From Roseibium sp. TrichSKD4 (GTDB lineage: Bacteria > Pseudomonadota > Alphaproteobacteria > Rhizobiales > Stappiaceae), in NCBI RefSeq assembly GCF_000148725.1, contig NZ_GL476300.1, positions 246,257 through 310,256 of the forward strand: a DNA stretch of 64,000 nucleotides. Reading direction: 5' to 3'. Of the stretch, positions 1 through 10,745 are shown one piece after another (position 1 is the first letter of the stretch; each line of letters opens with the position of its first letter). The notes under the pieces are model-generated. The model saw only the letters and a list, made by a program, of their open reading frames with translations. It searched no databases and was not told where the DNA came from. A program made the position numbers and the translations under genes.

Positions 1-66
1 CGCCGTGTTCAGGCGCGGTGCGTGTTTTTCAGGCAGGGGAAATTGTTCCCGCTGCGAACGCTCGGA

Positions 67-1674
<1,608 letters not shown>

Positions 1675-1732
1675 CTATTTAGCCCTTGGATCGCGAGGGC
1701 ATTTAGCCCTCGCTCAAACTAAAACGCCGGTA

Positions 1733-2680
1733 TCAGTTAGCGGCGACAGATACTTCTTCAGACGCAGCTTCTGCGACTTTTTTGTCAGACGCGATGGCTG
1801 CCCAAAGCTGCTCGTTTGCCTTATCGACATCGTTCTTCGCAGCTTCCACCCACTGTGCGTACTGCTCTTTCGTTACAACACGAAGCGAGATCGGCATGAA
1901 CGCATGGTCCTTGCCGCAAAGCTCAGAACACTGGCCGTAGTAAACACCCGTCTCGCGTGCTTCGAACCACGTTTCGTTCAAACGGCCCGGGATCGCATCG
2001 ATCTTCACGCCCATGGACGGTATTGCGAACGCATGGATCACGTCAGCTGCGGTCACTTGAAGGCGAACAATGGTATCAACCGGGACGATGACGTCGTAGT
2101 CAGTTGCCAGAAGACGTGGCACTTCGTTGAGTGTTAGCCCACGGGCGTCAGCAACTTCCTGACGATCAGCCACGTCGGCTTCCGGATCACTGTAGCTGCC
2201 CACCATGATGGAATCGAAGGAAACGTCCTCCATTCCTTCATCGGTGTACTCATAACCCCAGTACCACTGATAGCCAGTCGCCTTGATGGTCATTTCATAT
2301 TCCGGGATCTCCAGTTGCTTGTTCAGCAAGCGGAAAGACGGAACAGCGATCACAACAAGGATCAGGATAGGAACAACTGTCCACACGATCTCAATCGTGG
2401 TGTTGTGAGATGTCTTGGACGGAACCGGGTTGGCCTTCGCGGAGAACCGCATGATCACCCAGATCAGCAGCCCGAGAACAAACAACACGACCGCAGTCAT
2501 GATGACCAGTGTCAGATTGTTGAACGAAACGATGTCGTCCATCACGTCGGAAACGGAAGCTTGAAAACCAAGCTGCCACATCGACATTCCGGATTCTGCC
2601 GCAAGCGCCGCTGGCGCAACCCCGGCAAATGCGATCGCCACTGCGATCCAGCTCATGAGACGCTTGAAGACTGCCTTCAC
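1733..2680 (-). CDS. ctaC: Cytochrome c oxidase subunit II
   Basis: Subunit II accepts electrons from cytochrome c through its binuclear CuA centre. A hydrophobic N-terminal signal is followed by two membrane segments and a periplasmic cupredoxin domain. The CuA loop GQCSELCGKDHAFMPI is intact (two Cys, His, Met, with the upstream His in DVIHAF). The start chosen is GTG at 2680, preceded by an AGGGAG-type ribosome site and leading straight into the signal sequence (KAVFKRLMSW). The frame stays open to 2788, but that extra 36-residue stretch is basic, does not look like a signal and is unlikely to be translated. It is the first gene of the ctaC-ctaD pair, and an FNR-type palindrome lies about 330 bp upstream. 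Confidence 0.97.
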   Translation of the reverse strand: MKAVFKRLMSWIAVAIAFAGVAPAALAAESGMSMWQLGFQASVSDVMDDIVSFNNLTLVIMTAVVLFVLGLLIWVIMRFSAKANPVPSKTSHNTTIEIVWTVVPILILVVIAVPSFRLLNKQLEIPEYEMTIKATGYQWYWGYEYTDEGMEDVSFDSIMVGSYSDPEADVADRQEVADARGLTLNEVPRLLATDYDVIVPVDTIVRLQVTAADVIHAFAIPSMGVKIDAIPGRLNETWFEARETGVYYGQCSELCGKDHAFMPISLRVVTKEQYAQWVEAAKNDVDKANEQLWAAIASDKKVAEAASEEVSVAAN

Positions 2681-3199
2681 GTCTGCGCTCCCTTCCCTCA
2701 ACCGCACCCTGTTGCGCGGCCTTCGCGTACAAATTTCTAGAACCAAAACGGTTCTGGTCGACTGTTGGTGCCTCGATTTGACGCCCATTCGAGGCCATCA
2801 AATGGCGCATATCCGGTCGAGGACCTTCGCCAATTCAACGCCATCCTAATCACAATCAACGTTATAAGGCGACGGAACCAATAGTCTGAGCGGCGAAGTG
2901 CCGCACACCACTTCCGGACATGTCTTAGGCGCACAAAAACCACAACCTGCCGCCATTCGCAACGATTATGACTCTTTTTCGCCCTTGTTATAGTGCACTT
3001 ATGCATTTGATGAAGATCAAGGACAACACAGAGTTTAGGTAATTGCACCAAGTCTGCGGTGATCTGGGGAAACTTGCCCCGATCAGGGCTGGTCACCGCA
3101 ACTTGCATGTTGCAATCTCGTCACCTGAATTTCAGCCTGATTCGTGGCCCGTCAGCTTCGACAATACGGCACAAGATACTGACCATTTCGGAGGACCCC
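2681..3199. other. Divergent intergenic region between ctaC and ialB-like gene
   Basis: This is 519 bp without a convincing gene. It must hold the promoters of ctaC (leftward) and of the IalB-like gene (rightward). The only clear signal is the TTGAT-N4-ATCAA palindrome at 3007-3020. A CATAAT hexamer read leftward at 2970-2965 could be a -10 element for ctaC, but no good -35 accompanies it. Open frames here lack ribosome sites and look non-coding. Confidence 0.6.
3007..3020. promoter_or_regulatory. Candidate FNR/FixK-type binding site
   Basis: The sequence TTGATGAAGATCAA is a perfect match to the TTGAT-N4-ATCAA half-site arrangement bound by CRP/FNR-family oxygen regulators (FnrL, FixK) in alphaproteobacteria. 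It lies between the divergent ctaC and ialB-like genes. Its distance to a recognisable -10 does not decide which gene it controls. Low-oxygen control of an aa3 oxidase would make physiological sense; this is inference. Confidence 0.6.
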
Positions 3200-3769
3200 G
3201 TGTCGACCTTCCCGAATCTTTCGCTCAAATCCCTGCTCCAGCAGCTACACAGTAGGGCAATTGCCTCTGCAAGCCGCGCATGTGCAGCCGCTCTGATAGC
3301 TGGCGCAGCTTTGGCGGGCGCAAGCGCCCCTTCGCTTGCACAGGGTGAGATCAAATCTACACATGGTGACTGGCAACTGCGATGCGACACACCTCCCGGC
3401 GCAGGCGGCGAACAGTGCGCCCTGATCCAGAATGTTACTGCTGAAGACAGGGAAAATGTTGGCTTGTCGGTCATTGTTCTGAAAACAGCTGACAATCAAG
3501 CGCGGATTTTACGCGTTCTGGCACCGCTAGGCGTGCTTCTGCCATCTGGCCTTGGCCTGAAAGTTGATAATGCGGATATTGGCCGTGCCGCCTTTGTCCG
3601 CTGCTTGCCAAATGGCTGTATCGCGGAGGTCATTTTGGAAGAGGAGCTTCTCTCCAAGTTTCAAGCCGGATCGCTCGCAACCTTCATCATATTCCAAACT
3701 CCGGAAGAGGGGATCGGCATTCCAATTTCACTGCGCGGCTTTTCCGCCGGTTTCAACGCACTGCCTTAG
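3200..3769 (+). CDS. Invasion-associated locus B (IalB) family protein
   Basis: Secreted or periplasmic protein of the IalB family, named after a Bartonella erythrocyte-invasion factor but widespread in free-living alphaproteobacteria, where its role is unknown. The 189-residue product has a basic N-terminus, a hydrophobic segment ending SLAQGE (signal peptidase site), then the family core THGDWQLRCD, GEQCALIQ, VLLPSGLGL and a Cys pair FVRCLPNGC. The start is GTG at 3200 with GGAGG at 3190-3194 at ideal spacing; earlier codons in the open frame are not signal-like. A strong hairpin follows within 10 bp, so the gene appears monocistronic. Confidence 0.88.
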   Translation: MSTFPNLSLKSLLQQLHSRAIASASRACAAALIAGAALAGASAPSLAQGEIKSTHGDWQLRCDTPPGAGGEQCALIQNVTAEDRENVGLSVIVLKTADNQARILRVLAPLGVLLPSGLGLKVDNADIGRAAFVRCLPNGCIAEVILEEELLSKFQAGSLATFIIFQTPEEGIGIPISLRGFSAGFNALP

Positions 3770-3777
3770 AATATACC

Positions 3778-3800
3778 AAAGGGGCCAAATCGGCCCCTTT
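3778..3800. terminator. Bidirectional terminator hairpin
   Basis: A 9-bp perfect inverted repeat (AAAGGGGCC / GGCCCCTTT, 5-nt loop) sits between the convergent IalB-like gene and the antiporter gene. The A-rich left flank and T-rich right flank let it serve both strands. Confidence 0.8.
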
Positions 3801-3838
3801 AATGTTTCAAATTCTGTGCCCCTGGAAGGCCTTGAACC

Positions 3839-5551
3839 TCACGTTTTTTCCGCCAGACGTTGCTCAAGTCGCTCCAAATCGTTTTGGCGGATCTTGTCTT
3901 CGATCTGCTCAATCCGATCGGTCGGCGTCCCGAGGGCTGCCAGGGCAGCACGACCAAAGGCAAGACTCGATTCGAATGTCTCTCGGATCTGGAAATCGAC
4001 ACCCTTTTCTTTCAATGACAAGGCATGCGCACTGTCGGTCGCCCGGCAGAAAAGCTTGACCTCTGGAAACTCTTCCCGGATCAGGTCGATCGCTCGCCCC
4101 ATCACCTTGTCATTTTCTATGCACATGGCGACAAGAGCAGCTTTGCCGGCACCAGCAGCCGTTAAAACGTCCGAGCGTGTCGCATCTCCATAAAAGACAT
4201 TGTAGCCGAGCTTGCGCGCATAAGAGATCCGGTCGGGCCGATTGTCGATCGCGGTGATTTCCAAACCGTCAGCTGTCAGGGATTCAGCTACGGTCATCCC
4301 GAAACGTCCGAATCCAATAACCAGCACAGTAGGCGTGGCTTCATCAAAGGTCTCAATAGATGGGTTTTCCACGCCCCGCGCCTTAATCCGCGCGGCAACA
4401 CCATCCAGTACCAAACACGCAATGGGCGTGAACAGCATGGTGAGGATGACAATCGCATTTAGGAGATTGACTGTTTCAAAAGCCAGGATTCCGCCACCGA
4501 CGGCCGCAGTAAAGAGAACAAAGGCAAATTCACCGCCTTGAGGAAGAGTAACTGCGATCCGCAGAGCATCTGAATTGCTGGAGCCAGTCACGCGCGACAA
4601 GGCCCAAAGAAACACACCTTTGGTCACCATGACCACGACAACACCAGCAGCAATGAACCCGAGATTGTCGCCAAGTACGCTGAAATCGAGCGACATGCCA
4701 ACAGCGACAAAAAACAGCCCCATCAGCAGAGAGCGGAAGGGCTCGATATCCGCTTCCAGCGTATGGCGAAAACTGGATTCTGCTAATAGCACCCCTGCCA
4801 AAAAGGCTCCGAGTGCCATTGAAAGCCCCACGGAATGCATGATCCCGGCGCTTCCAAGAGCAACAAGAAGCGCCGCAGACAGCATCACCTCTCGCGCTCG
4901 TGTTGCAGCCAGTAGGGAGAAGATGGGTGATATGAGGTAGCGCCCCGTGAGAATAACCGCGGCCACCGCCGCAAGGACAATGGAAACTTCTTTTAATGCG
5001 TCCCCGCCGGAACTCACGCCCCTGTCAGGCGCGAGCAAGGCAACCATCGCTAATAATGGGACGATTGATATATCCTGAAACAGCAGAATTCCAAACGCCC
5101 GCTGACCATATGGCGAAGACAGTTGGCCGCGCTCTTGAAGAATTTGCAAGGCAAACGCGGTGGACGACAAGGCTAAACCGAAGCCTGCAACCAATGCTGC
5201 GCTGTTGCCCATGTCGAGAAAGGTCGCAAGACTAAAGAGGCACAAACCTGTCAGCCCCACCTGAGCTGTTCCAAGGCCAAAAATATCCCGTTTCATGCGC
5301 CAGAGTTTTGCTGGATCGAGTTCCAACCCGATCACAAACAGAAGGAGTACTACGCCGAGTTCTGCGATTTTCAGGACATCTTCGCCAGACGCCAGAAACC
5401 CCAAACCGAAAGGACCAATTGCTGCGCCTGCCGCCAGATATCCGACCACAGAACCAAGGCCAAGGCGCTTGGCAATGGGAACAGCAACAACTGTTGCCGC
5501 CAGAAATACAATTGATTCAGCAAAGAATGGTGGGGCGGTTTCCGCAGCCAT
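3839..5551 (-). CDS. CPA2-family K+/H+ antiporter with TrkA-N domain (KefB type)
   Basis: Inner-membrane monovalent cation:proton antiporter. The 570-residue protein has about 12 hydrophobic segments over residues 1-390 with the family signature LGVVLLLFVIGLELDP and the half-helix sequence QGGEFAFVLF. From about residue 405 a cytosolic Rossmann-type TrkA-N (RCK) domain follows, with the nucleotide motif GFGRFG and acidic strand end AIDN. This layout matches KefB/KefC, which release K+ in response to electrophiles and glutathione adducts; no KefF/KefG ancillary gene is adjacent. The C-terminal 30 residues are charged and coiled-coil-like. The ligand cannot be told from sequence. Confidence 0.92.
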   Translation of the reverse strand: MAAETAPPFFAESIVFLAATVVAVPIAKRLGLGSVVGYLAAGAAIGPFGLGFLASGEDVLKIAELGVVLLLFVIGLELDPAKLWRMKRDIFGLGTAQVGLTGLCLFSLATFLDMGNSAALVAGFGLALSSTAFALQILQERGQLSSPYGQRAFGILLFQDISIVPLLAMVALLAPDRGVSSGGDALKEVSIVLAAVAAVILTGRYLISPIFSLLAATRAREVMLSAALLVALGSAGIMHSVGLSMALGAFLAGVLLAESSFRHTLEADIEPFRSLLMGLFFVAVGMSLDFSVLGDNLGFIAAGVVVVMVTKGVFLWALSRVTGSSNSDALRIAVTLPQGGEFAFVLFTAAVGGGILAFETVNLLNAIVILTMLFTPIACLVLDGVAARIKARGVENPSIETFDEATPTVLVIGFGRFGMTVAESLTADGLEITAIDNRPDRISYARKLGYNVFYGDATRSDVLTAAGAGKAALVAMCIENDKVMGRAIDLIREEFPEVKLFCRATDSAHALSLKEKGVDFQIRETFESSLAFGRAALAALGTPTDRIEQIEDKIRQNDLERLEQRLAEKT

Positions 5552-5712
5552 AATCTATTGATATCCGATCATTCGTCACAACGGGTGACCGCCTGGGGTC
5601 AGGCCGTGTCAATACTTCTGCCGGCCCTCTCGGACCGGCCGTCTCACCATCGCTGGAACCGACCTTACTTGCATTGACCAACCGCAATCGAGAATTGCGA
5701 TTGTTGAAAACC

Positions 5713-7137
5713 TTAAACCGCGGTTCCGCCGACTGTCAGGGCATTTATCCGCATGGACGGCTGCCCAACGCCGACAGGCACGCCCTGCCCCTGCTTCCCG
5801 CATGTTCCGAGGCCTGGATCCAGTTTCATGTCATTTCCGATCATGGTGACGCGGGTCAGGGCGTCTGGACCATTGCCGATCAGCATCGCGCCTTTTACTG
5901 GCGCGCCGATCTTGCCGTTTTCAACTCGGTAGGCTTCGGTACAGGAGAAAACGAATTTGCCAGATGTAATGTCCACCTGCCCGCCTCCAAAGGAAACGGC
6001 ATAAATTCCGTCCTTCACAGATTCCAAGATTTCCTGCGGATCCTTGTCACCGTTCATCATGACAGTGTTGGTCATGCGCGGCATTGGAATGTGCGCATAG
6101 GACTGCCGACGTCCATTTCCGGTTGGCTCCATTCCCATCAAGCGGGCGTTCTGCCTGTCCTGCATGTAGCCCTTGAGGATGCCATCTTCGATCAGAACCG
6201 TGCGTGAGGAGGGTGTCCCCTCGTCATCGATTGAGAGCGAGCCACGCCGGTCCGGAATGGTACCGTCATCTACAATGGTCACGCCCGGTGCTGCAACGCG
6301 CTCGCCCATCAACCCTGCAAAGGCGGATGTTTTCTTGCGGTTGAAATCACCTTCCAGTCCGTGACCTACGGCCTCATGAAGCAAAATCCCCGGCCAGCCC
6401 GCGCCAAGCACAACATCCATCGTCCCAGCTGGAGCCGGAACAGCTTCCAAATTCACAAGGGCCTGTCGAAGAGCCTCATCAACGCCAGCCTGCCAGTTTT
6501 GCGGGTCAATGAACTGATCAAAAGCTTCACGCCCGCCGCAGCCAAACATGCCACTTTCCTGGCGATCATCATTTCCGGCAATGACAGAGATGTTCAATCG
6601 CACCAGTGGCCGGACATCTCGAACTCGGTGGCCATCGGCCCGCAGAATATCGACAACCTGCCATTGGCCGGAAAGAGAGGCCGTAACCTGCCGCACGCGC
6701 GGGTCTTTCTGACGCGCGTAGGCATCGATTTCCTGCAGTAGCTTGACCTTGTCCTCAAAACTCGGGCTGCCGAGTGGGTTGGCATCTGAATAAAGCGCCT
6801 GATTGGTGCGGGTCGGCGCAGCAGCATATGCGCCAGAATGGCCGGATTTGACGGCAGAAACCGCATCAGCCGCCCTTTTTAAAGCCGCTTCGGAGATATC
6901 ACCCGCATGGGCATAGCCCGCAGCTTCTCCAGCAACAGCACGCAAACCAAAGCCTTGGGATGTGTCGTAATTGGCAGCTTTCAAACGCCCGTTATCAAAT
7001 ACGAGACCTTCCGTCTGCTTGTATTCAACAAACAACTCACCATCATCCGCCCCATTCAAGGCCTCACCCGTAATGCGCTTGGCGGCCTCAAGCCCGAGGC
7101 CGGATGCTTCGATGAGATCGGTGCTGACGTCAGACAT
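5713..7137 (-). CDS. tldD: Metalloprotease TldD
   Basis: Cytosolic zinc protease subunit that pairs with TldE/PmbA to trim peptides (microcin B17 leader, CcdA) and to degrade unfolded peptides. The 474-residue product is of family length and contains the catalytic HExxxH motif in LLHEAVGHGLEGD followed by the conserved C-terminal region with TCGKQGQGVPVGVGQP. The start is ATG at 7137 with GGGGA six bases upstream; the 26 upstream in-frame residues do not resemble the family. The partner gene pmbA lies 5 kb away at 11817-13160 on the same strand, so the heterodimer is encoded at two nearby loci. Confidence 0.95.
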   Translation of the reverse strand: MSDVSTDLIEASGLGLEAAKRITGEALNGADDGELFVEYKQTEGLVFDNGRLKAANYDTSQGFGLRAVAGEAAGYAHAGDISEAALKRAADAVSAVKSGHSGAYAAAPTRTNQALYSDANPLGSPSFEDKVKLLQEIDAYARQKDPRVRQVTASLSGQWQVVDILRADGHRVRDVRPLVRLNISVIAGNDDRQESGMFGCGGREAFDQFIDPQNWQAGVDEALRQALVNLEAVPAPAGTMDVVLGAGWPGILLHEAVGHGLEGDFNRKKTSAFAGLMGERVAAPGVTIVDDGTIPDRRGSLSIDDEGTPSSRTVLIEDGILKGYMQDRQNARLMGMEPTGNGRRQSYAHIPMPRMTNTVMMNGDKDPQEILESVKDGIYAVSFGGGQVDITSGKFVFSCTEAYRVENGKIGAPVKGAMLIGNGPDALTRVTMIGNDMKLDPGLGTCGKQGQGVPVGVGQPSMRINALTVGGTAV

Positions 7138-7439
7138 GCATATCCCCATTGGACTGTGGCAAAGATGGCCATTCTCGGCTTTGCGCAGCATTATAACGCA
7201 GCCTGCGGCCATCACGGTTCAAACGATTTTCGATGAATCGTCTGCTTTCATCAAACATAGGCGATTTCCCCGCCAAATCACCCAAAACCCACAAGGTTTC
7301 TCAAGTTTTTTTGCCGTTGAAGCTGTAAAGCGCCTGCCACATTATCTCAACTGCTGACAGTTCTGATCAGGCGCAATTGTTGCTCTCCCCCCAAAGCTCG
7401 CTTAAAAGGACCGTTCGCAATGGATAAGGCGCAAGTTCG
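7138..7439. other. Intergenic region tldD / DUF2093
   Basis: This 302-bp stretch between divergent genes holds no supported gene. A T-rich run near 7303-7311 is not preceded by a convincing stem. Promoters for both flanking genes are expected here but none stands out. Confidence 0.5.
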
Positions 7440-7661
7440 ATGAACCGATTTGAAAAACCTGGCATGCCCAACGAAGCTCGTATCCGGTATCTGGATGGAG
7501 ATTATCAGGTCGAGACACCGGGAACTTTTGTGCGGTGCGCTGTGACAGATACAGTCATTCCACTTGATGAGCTGAAATACTGGTCTGTTGAATTGCAGGA
7601 ACCCTATATTGATGCTCATGCATCACTCAAGCGGTTTCAAGAAACCCAGAAAAGCTCATAA
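7440..7661 (+). CDS. DUF2093 domain protein
   Basis: Small cytosolic protein (73 residues) of the uncharacterised DUF2093 family, found almost only in alphaproteobacteria. Visible family features are ARIRYLDGDYQV, the central PGTFVRCAVTDTVIPLDELKYW and the C-terminal EPYIDAHASLKRF. It is convergent with lpxK, with 18 bp between stops, and this adjacency to lipid A genes recurs in the order. One Cys is present but no CxxC, so a metal site is not evident. No function is proposed. Confidence 0.88.
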   Translation: MNRFEKPGMPNEARIRYLDGDYQVETPGTFVRCAVTDTVIPLDELKYWSVELQEPYIDAHASLKRFQETQKSS

Positions 7662-7679
7662 TCTGGCGGCGTCCCGCCG

Positions 7680-8705
7680 CTACCGGCCCAACTCGTAGCG
7701 CCGTTTGTTGATGCGCTCTTGCACGATATGGGACAACCGCTCCCCATCCGGGACGCGCATATACACCGGCAGAACTTCTGTTCGCGTCGCCAACCATCTG
7801 AAAATTTCCGGACGCGCGGTCTCAATGCGCACCATGTCTTTTTCGGTTGTGACCAATTGAAGGTGTCGCTGTTCGGAGAGTTCCAGCAGCTTCTGCGCTT
7901 CGGCTTCTGAAAACTCGTGATGATCAGGAAAGCTCAGAGTTTCAGCGACATCCAGCTTCAGTGCGCGCAGGGTATCGTAGAACTTTTCGGGACGCCCTAT
8001 ACCGGCAAACGCATAGAGACTGCCATTCTTCAAGTCATCTACGTATCCAGGCTCAAGGCGGGCATAGATGATCGGGATGCCTTTTCGTGAGGCCAACTTG
8101 ATCGCCGGCTCTGCCTGTTGCCCCTCTCCCACGACCACAAGCACATCGGTTGCGACAATTTGCGCGGACATCGGTGCCCGCAAAGGGCCAGAAGGAAGGC
8201 ACTTCCCGTTACCCAAACCATAAGCGGCATCTACCAGAACAAAAGACAGGTCCTTTTTCAAAGCCGGATTTTGAAACCCGTCATCCATCAACAGGACATC
8301 AATTTCCTGCTTTTCGGCAAAGCGCGAACCGGCGACACGATCTGAGGAAATTATCGTGGGACCCGACCTTGCCAGCATCAATGCTTCATCGCCAACCTGG
8401 CGGGCAACGTGATCGTCGGGGTTGATCAACAACGGCCCCTGCTCGCTTCCGCCGTACCCACGCAGCAGAAATCCAGGGCGCAAACCCTCGTTTTTCAAAA
8501 GTTCCGCAAGCATAAGCGAAAACGGGGTCTTACCCGTTCCACCAACAACGAAGTTTCCAATGCAGACAACGGGTAATCGGCTTTCGCCTTTCGGCTTTGA
8601 GTGCATTTTTCGGGCAGAAATCCACCCGTATATCCAAGACACAGGCGATAGAAGGGCGGCGGACAGCGTAGTGCTACTGGACCACCAGAAATCCGGAGCT
8701 TTCAC
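7680..8705 (-). CDS. lpxK: Tetraacyldisaccharide 4'-kinase
   Basis: Inner-membrane-associated kinase that phosphorylates the 4' position of the lipid A disaccharide. The 341-residue protein has an N-terminal amphipathic/hydrophobic segment (residues 10-27), the P-loop GNFVVGGTGKTP at about residues 51-62, a DDGFQNPAL motif, and a C-terminal domain with FPDHHEFSEAEAQ. The start is GTG at 8705 with an AAGGGT ribosome site. It is the last gene of the waaA-lpxK lipid A block. Confidence 0.96.
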   Translation of the reverse strand: MKAPDFWWSSSTTLSAALLSPVSWIYGWISARKMHSKPKGESRLPVVCIGNFVVGGTGKTPFSLMLAELLKNEGLRPGFLLRGYGGSEQGPLLINPDDHVARQVGDEALMLARSGPTIISSDRVAGSRFAEKQEIDVLLMDDGFQNPALKKDLSFVLVDAAYGLGNGKCLPSGPLRAPMSAQIVATDVLVVVGEGQQAEPAIKLASRKGIPIIYARLEPGYVDDLKNGSLYAFAGIGRPEKFYDTLRALKLDVAETLSFPDHHEFSEAEAQKLLELSEQRHLQLVTTEKDMVRIETARPEIFRWLATRTEVLPVYMRVPDGERLSHIVQERINKRRYELGR

Positions 8706-8733
8706 CGCACCCTTACTCCCAATCTGTTTCTAA

Positions 8734-10017
8734 TTATCGCCCTGTCGAGGGCAGATATGGCTCAATCAATTTCATGACCCGGACCAATGCGCCGCGCCCA
8801 TTTTCAATAATCTTATGCGCATTGGCTATTTGTGAGGCGCATTCCGCCTCGTTTTCAAGCAGAAAATTGACTTCCTCAGCCAACTTATCAGCCGACGGGA
8901 TCTTCCGGGCTGCACCAGCTGTCCAAAGGTCGCGATAGGTGTTTTTCGCATTAGCCACATGAGGGCCGGTGATCAGTGCAGTGTCAAACTGGATGGCCTC
9001 AAGCGGATTGTGTCCCCCGCGATCCGTTAGTGACCCTCCAAGGAAGGCAATGGGAGCCAGAGAATAAAAGAGCCCCATCTCTCCCAGCGTGTCTCCCAGA
9101 TAAACGTCATCTGTGAGAGCTGGGAGCGCGCCCTTGGACCGCTGTGAGACCGAGAGCCCGTACTCTTTTGCCAAAGTCGCGATTTCCGCTCGCCGATCCG
9201 GGTGGCGTGGCACCAGCATCAACAACCCACCTGGATGACGGTCTCGAACGTCCAAGTGCGCCGCAAAAGCGCTTTCTTCTTCGCCCGGATGTGTGAGTGC
9301 AGCCAACCAAACCTTTCGTGAGCCGATGGCAGCCTTCAGTCTGGCTACTTCCTCAAAAGACGGGTCTGGAACGACAGAGTCAAACTTCAGGTTCCCGGGA
9401 CACTCGACCCTTTTGCAACCAAGCCTTTGAAGACGTTCGCCATCATGAGGTGACTGCGCCATTGCCAGATCAAACGCGCCAAAAAGAAAACCCGCCGTAG
9501 ACGGAGCTTTGCCCCAACCGCGAAAAGATCGCTGAGACATGCGCCCATTCACCAGCACGGTTGGGCAATTGCGCTCTTTTAGAGCGGCGAGCGTGCCCGG
9601 CCATATTTCCGACTCCACAAAGAGGGCAACACTTGGCTGCCAGTAGTTTAAGAAACTTTCCAGAAGTCGGGGACTGTCAAAAGGCGCGTATTGATGGACC
9701 GCTCGATCAGGCAATTGTTTGACGGCGATCTCTGCTGAAGTCATCGTCACGGTTGTCAGCAAAACAGTGTGACCCTGTTCTGCAAGGGCCTCTATCAAGG
9801 GAAGCACTGAATTCGTCTCGCCAACGCTAGCCGCGTGGACCCAGACAAGAGTTCCTTCCGGGCGTGTTTGGCCGGGCTCTCCGAACCTCTCTCCACTGCG
9901 GAGCGGATCATCCTTGCCCTTTTTGATGCGTTTTTTATGAAGCACCGAATAAAGCGGTTCTCCCAAGCGGGTCAGACCCAAATAAAGTTTGACCGGCAGT
10001 GGGCGCTTTTCAGCCAT
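8734..10017 (-). CDS. waaA: 3-deoxy-D-manno-octulosonic acid (Kdo) transferase
   Basis: Transfers Kdo from CMP-Kdo to lipid IVA at the inner membrane, linking lipid A to the core. The 427-residue GT30-type protein shows the N-terminal acceptor domain with WVHAASVGETNSVLPLI, the catalytic-region Glu in SEIWPG, and the C-terminal donor motif GGSLTDRGGHNPLEA. The start overlaps the upstream acyltransferase gene by 8 bp and lpxK follows after 28 bp, so the three are probably one transcript. Mono- versus bifunctionality cannot be judged from sequence alone. Confidence 0.96.
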   Translation of the reverse strand: MAEKRPLPVKLYLGLTRLGEPLYSVLHKKRIKKGKDDPLRSGERFGEPGQTRPEGTLVWVHAASVGETNSVLPLIEALAEQGHTVLLTTVTMTSAEIAVKQLPDRAVHQYAPFDSPRLLESFLNYWQPSVALFVESEIWPGTLAALKERNCPTVLVNGRMSQRSFRGWGKAPSTAGFLFGAFDLAMAQSPHDGERLQRLGCKRVECPGNLKFDSVVPDPSFEEVARLKAAIGSRKVWLAALTHPGEEESAFAAHLDVRDRHPGGLLMLVPRHPDRRAEIATLAKEYGLSVSQRSKGALPALTDDVYLGDTLGEMGLFYSLAPIAFLGGSLTDRGGHNPLEAIQFDTALITGPHVANAKNTYRDLWTAGAARKIPSADKLAEEVNFLLENEAECASQIANAHKIIENGRGALVRVMKLIEPYLPSTGR

Positions 10018-10708
10018 TCGGACGCCCTACAAGGGTGTAGGCTGTTTCCGTGACATCGTTCAGGCCATTTTCCACCGCCAAACGCGCTGCTTCCAACTCT
10101 TCATCGGTGGCTTCTTTCGCGACGTGGATCGGTTCTCCAAACGCTATTCCGCCTTTGCCAAACGGCAAGTTGATGCTCGCTTTGTCCCAGCTGTTCAACT
10201 CGATACTACGGCTTGTGCAAATCGCGATGGGCAGGATCGGACGACCAGAGTGCTTTGCAATCTGAACGATACCCAAACCAGCGACCCGTGCCGGACCTTT
10301 GGGCACATCCGCCGTCAGAGCAACGCTGTCGCCTTCTTTCAAGGTGCGCAGGCATTCAATGAAACCGCGCATTCCTCCGCGTTTTTTGATCTGGTGTTTT
10401 TTCTGGCTGCCAGACGCCCGTATCAGGCCGATCCCGAGACGCTCAGCCGCGACAGCGTTTATTTCGCCATCCGCTGAGCGGGAAATCATGACTTTCACAG
10501 GCACGTCTGATGGGCGTGTGAACGGCATCATGAAGTGTTGGCCGTGCCACATGGCAATTATGTATGGCAGACCGTATCCAACCATTTCATAAATCCCTTC
10601 AGGGGCAACCGTGAAGCGGTTGGTGCGGTGGACAAACCTTAGATACTCCGCCATGAGAACGCCAACAGCGCGCAACACTCGCGGATTTCGGCCAAGACTC
10701 TTTAGCAT
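10010..10708 (-). CDS. Lysophospholipid acyltransferase family protein (DUF374)
   Basis: Predicted membrane-associated acyltransferase of the DUF374 type. The 232-residue protein shows IIAMWHGQHFMMPF (the H-containing acceptor motif), MISRSADGEINAVAAERLGIGLIRAS, and VALTADVPKGPARVAGLGIVQIAK (glycine/proline acceptor-binding loop), the usual substitutes for HX4D and the downstream blocks. It sits directly before waaA with an 8-bp overlap, as in many Rhizobiales, which suggests a step in lipid A or outer-membrane lipid acylation. The substrate is unknown. Confidence 0.88.
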   Translation of the reverse strand: MLKSLGRNPRVLRAVGVLMAEYLRFVHRTNRFTVAPEGIYEMVGYGLPYIIAMWHGQHFMMPFTRPSDVPVKVMISRSADGEINAVAAERLGIGLIRASGSQKKHQIKKRGGMRGFIECLRTLKEGDSVALTADVPKGPARVAGLGIVQIAKHSGRPILPIAICTSRSIELNSWDKASINLPFGKGGIAFGEPIHVAKEATDEELEAARLAVENGLNDVTETAYTLVGRPNG

Positions 10709-10745
10709 TAGACGCCCAAAACCCTATTTGCTTCAGCCAGCCAGA

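Noticed and set aside
5625-5645. GC-rich inverted repeat after tldD as a terminator
   Set aside because: The stem is only about 5 bp and no T-run follows on the minus strand.
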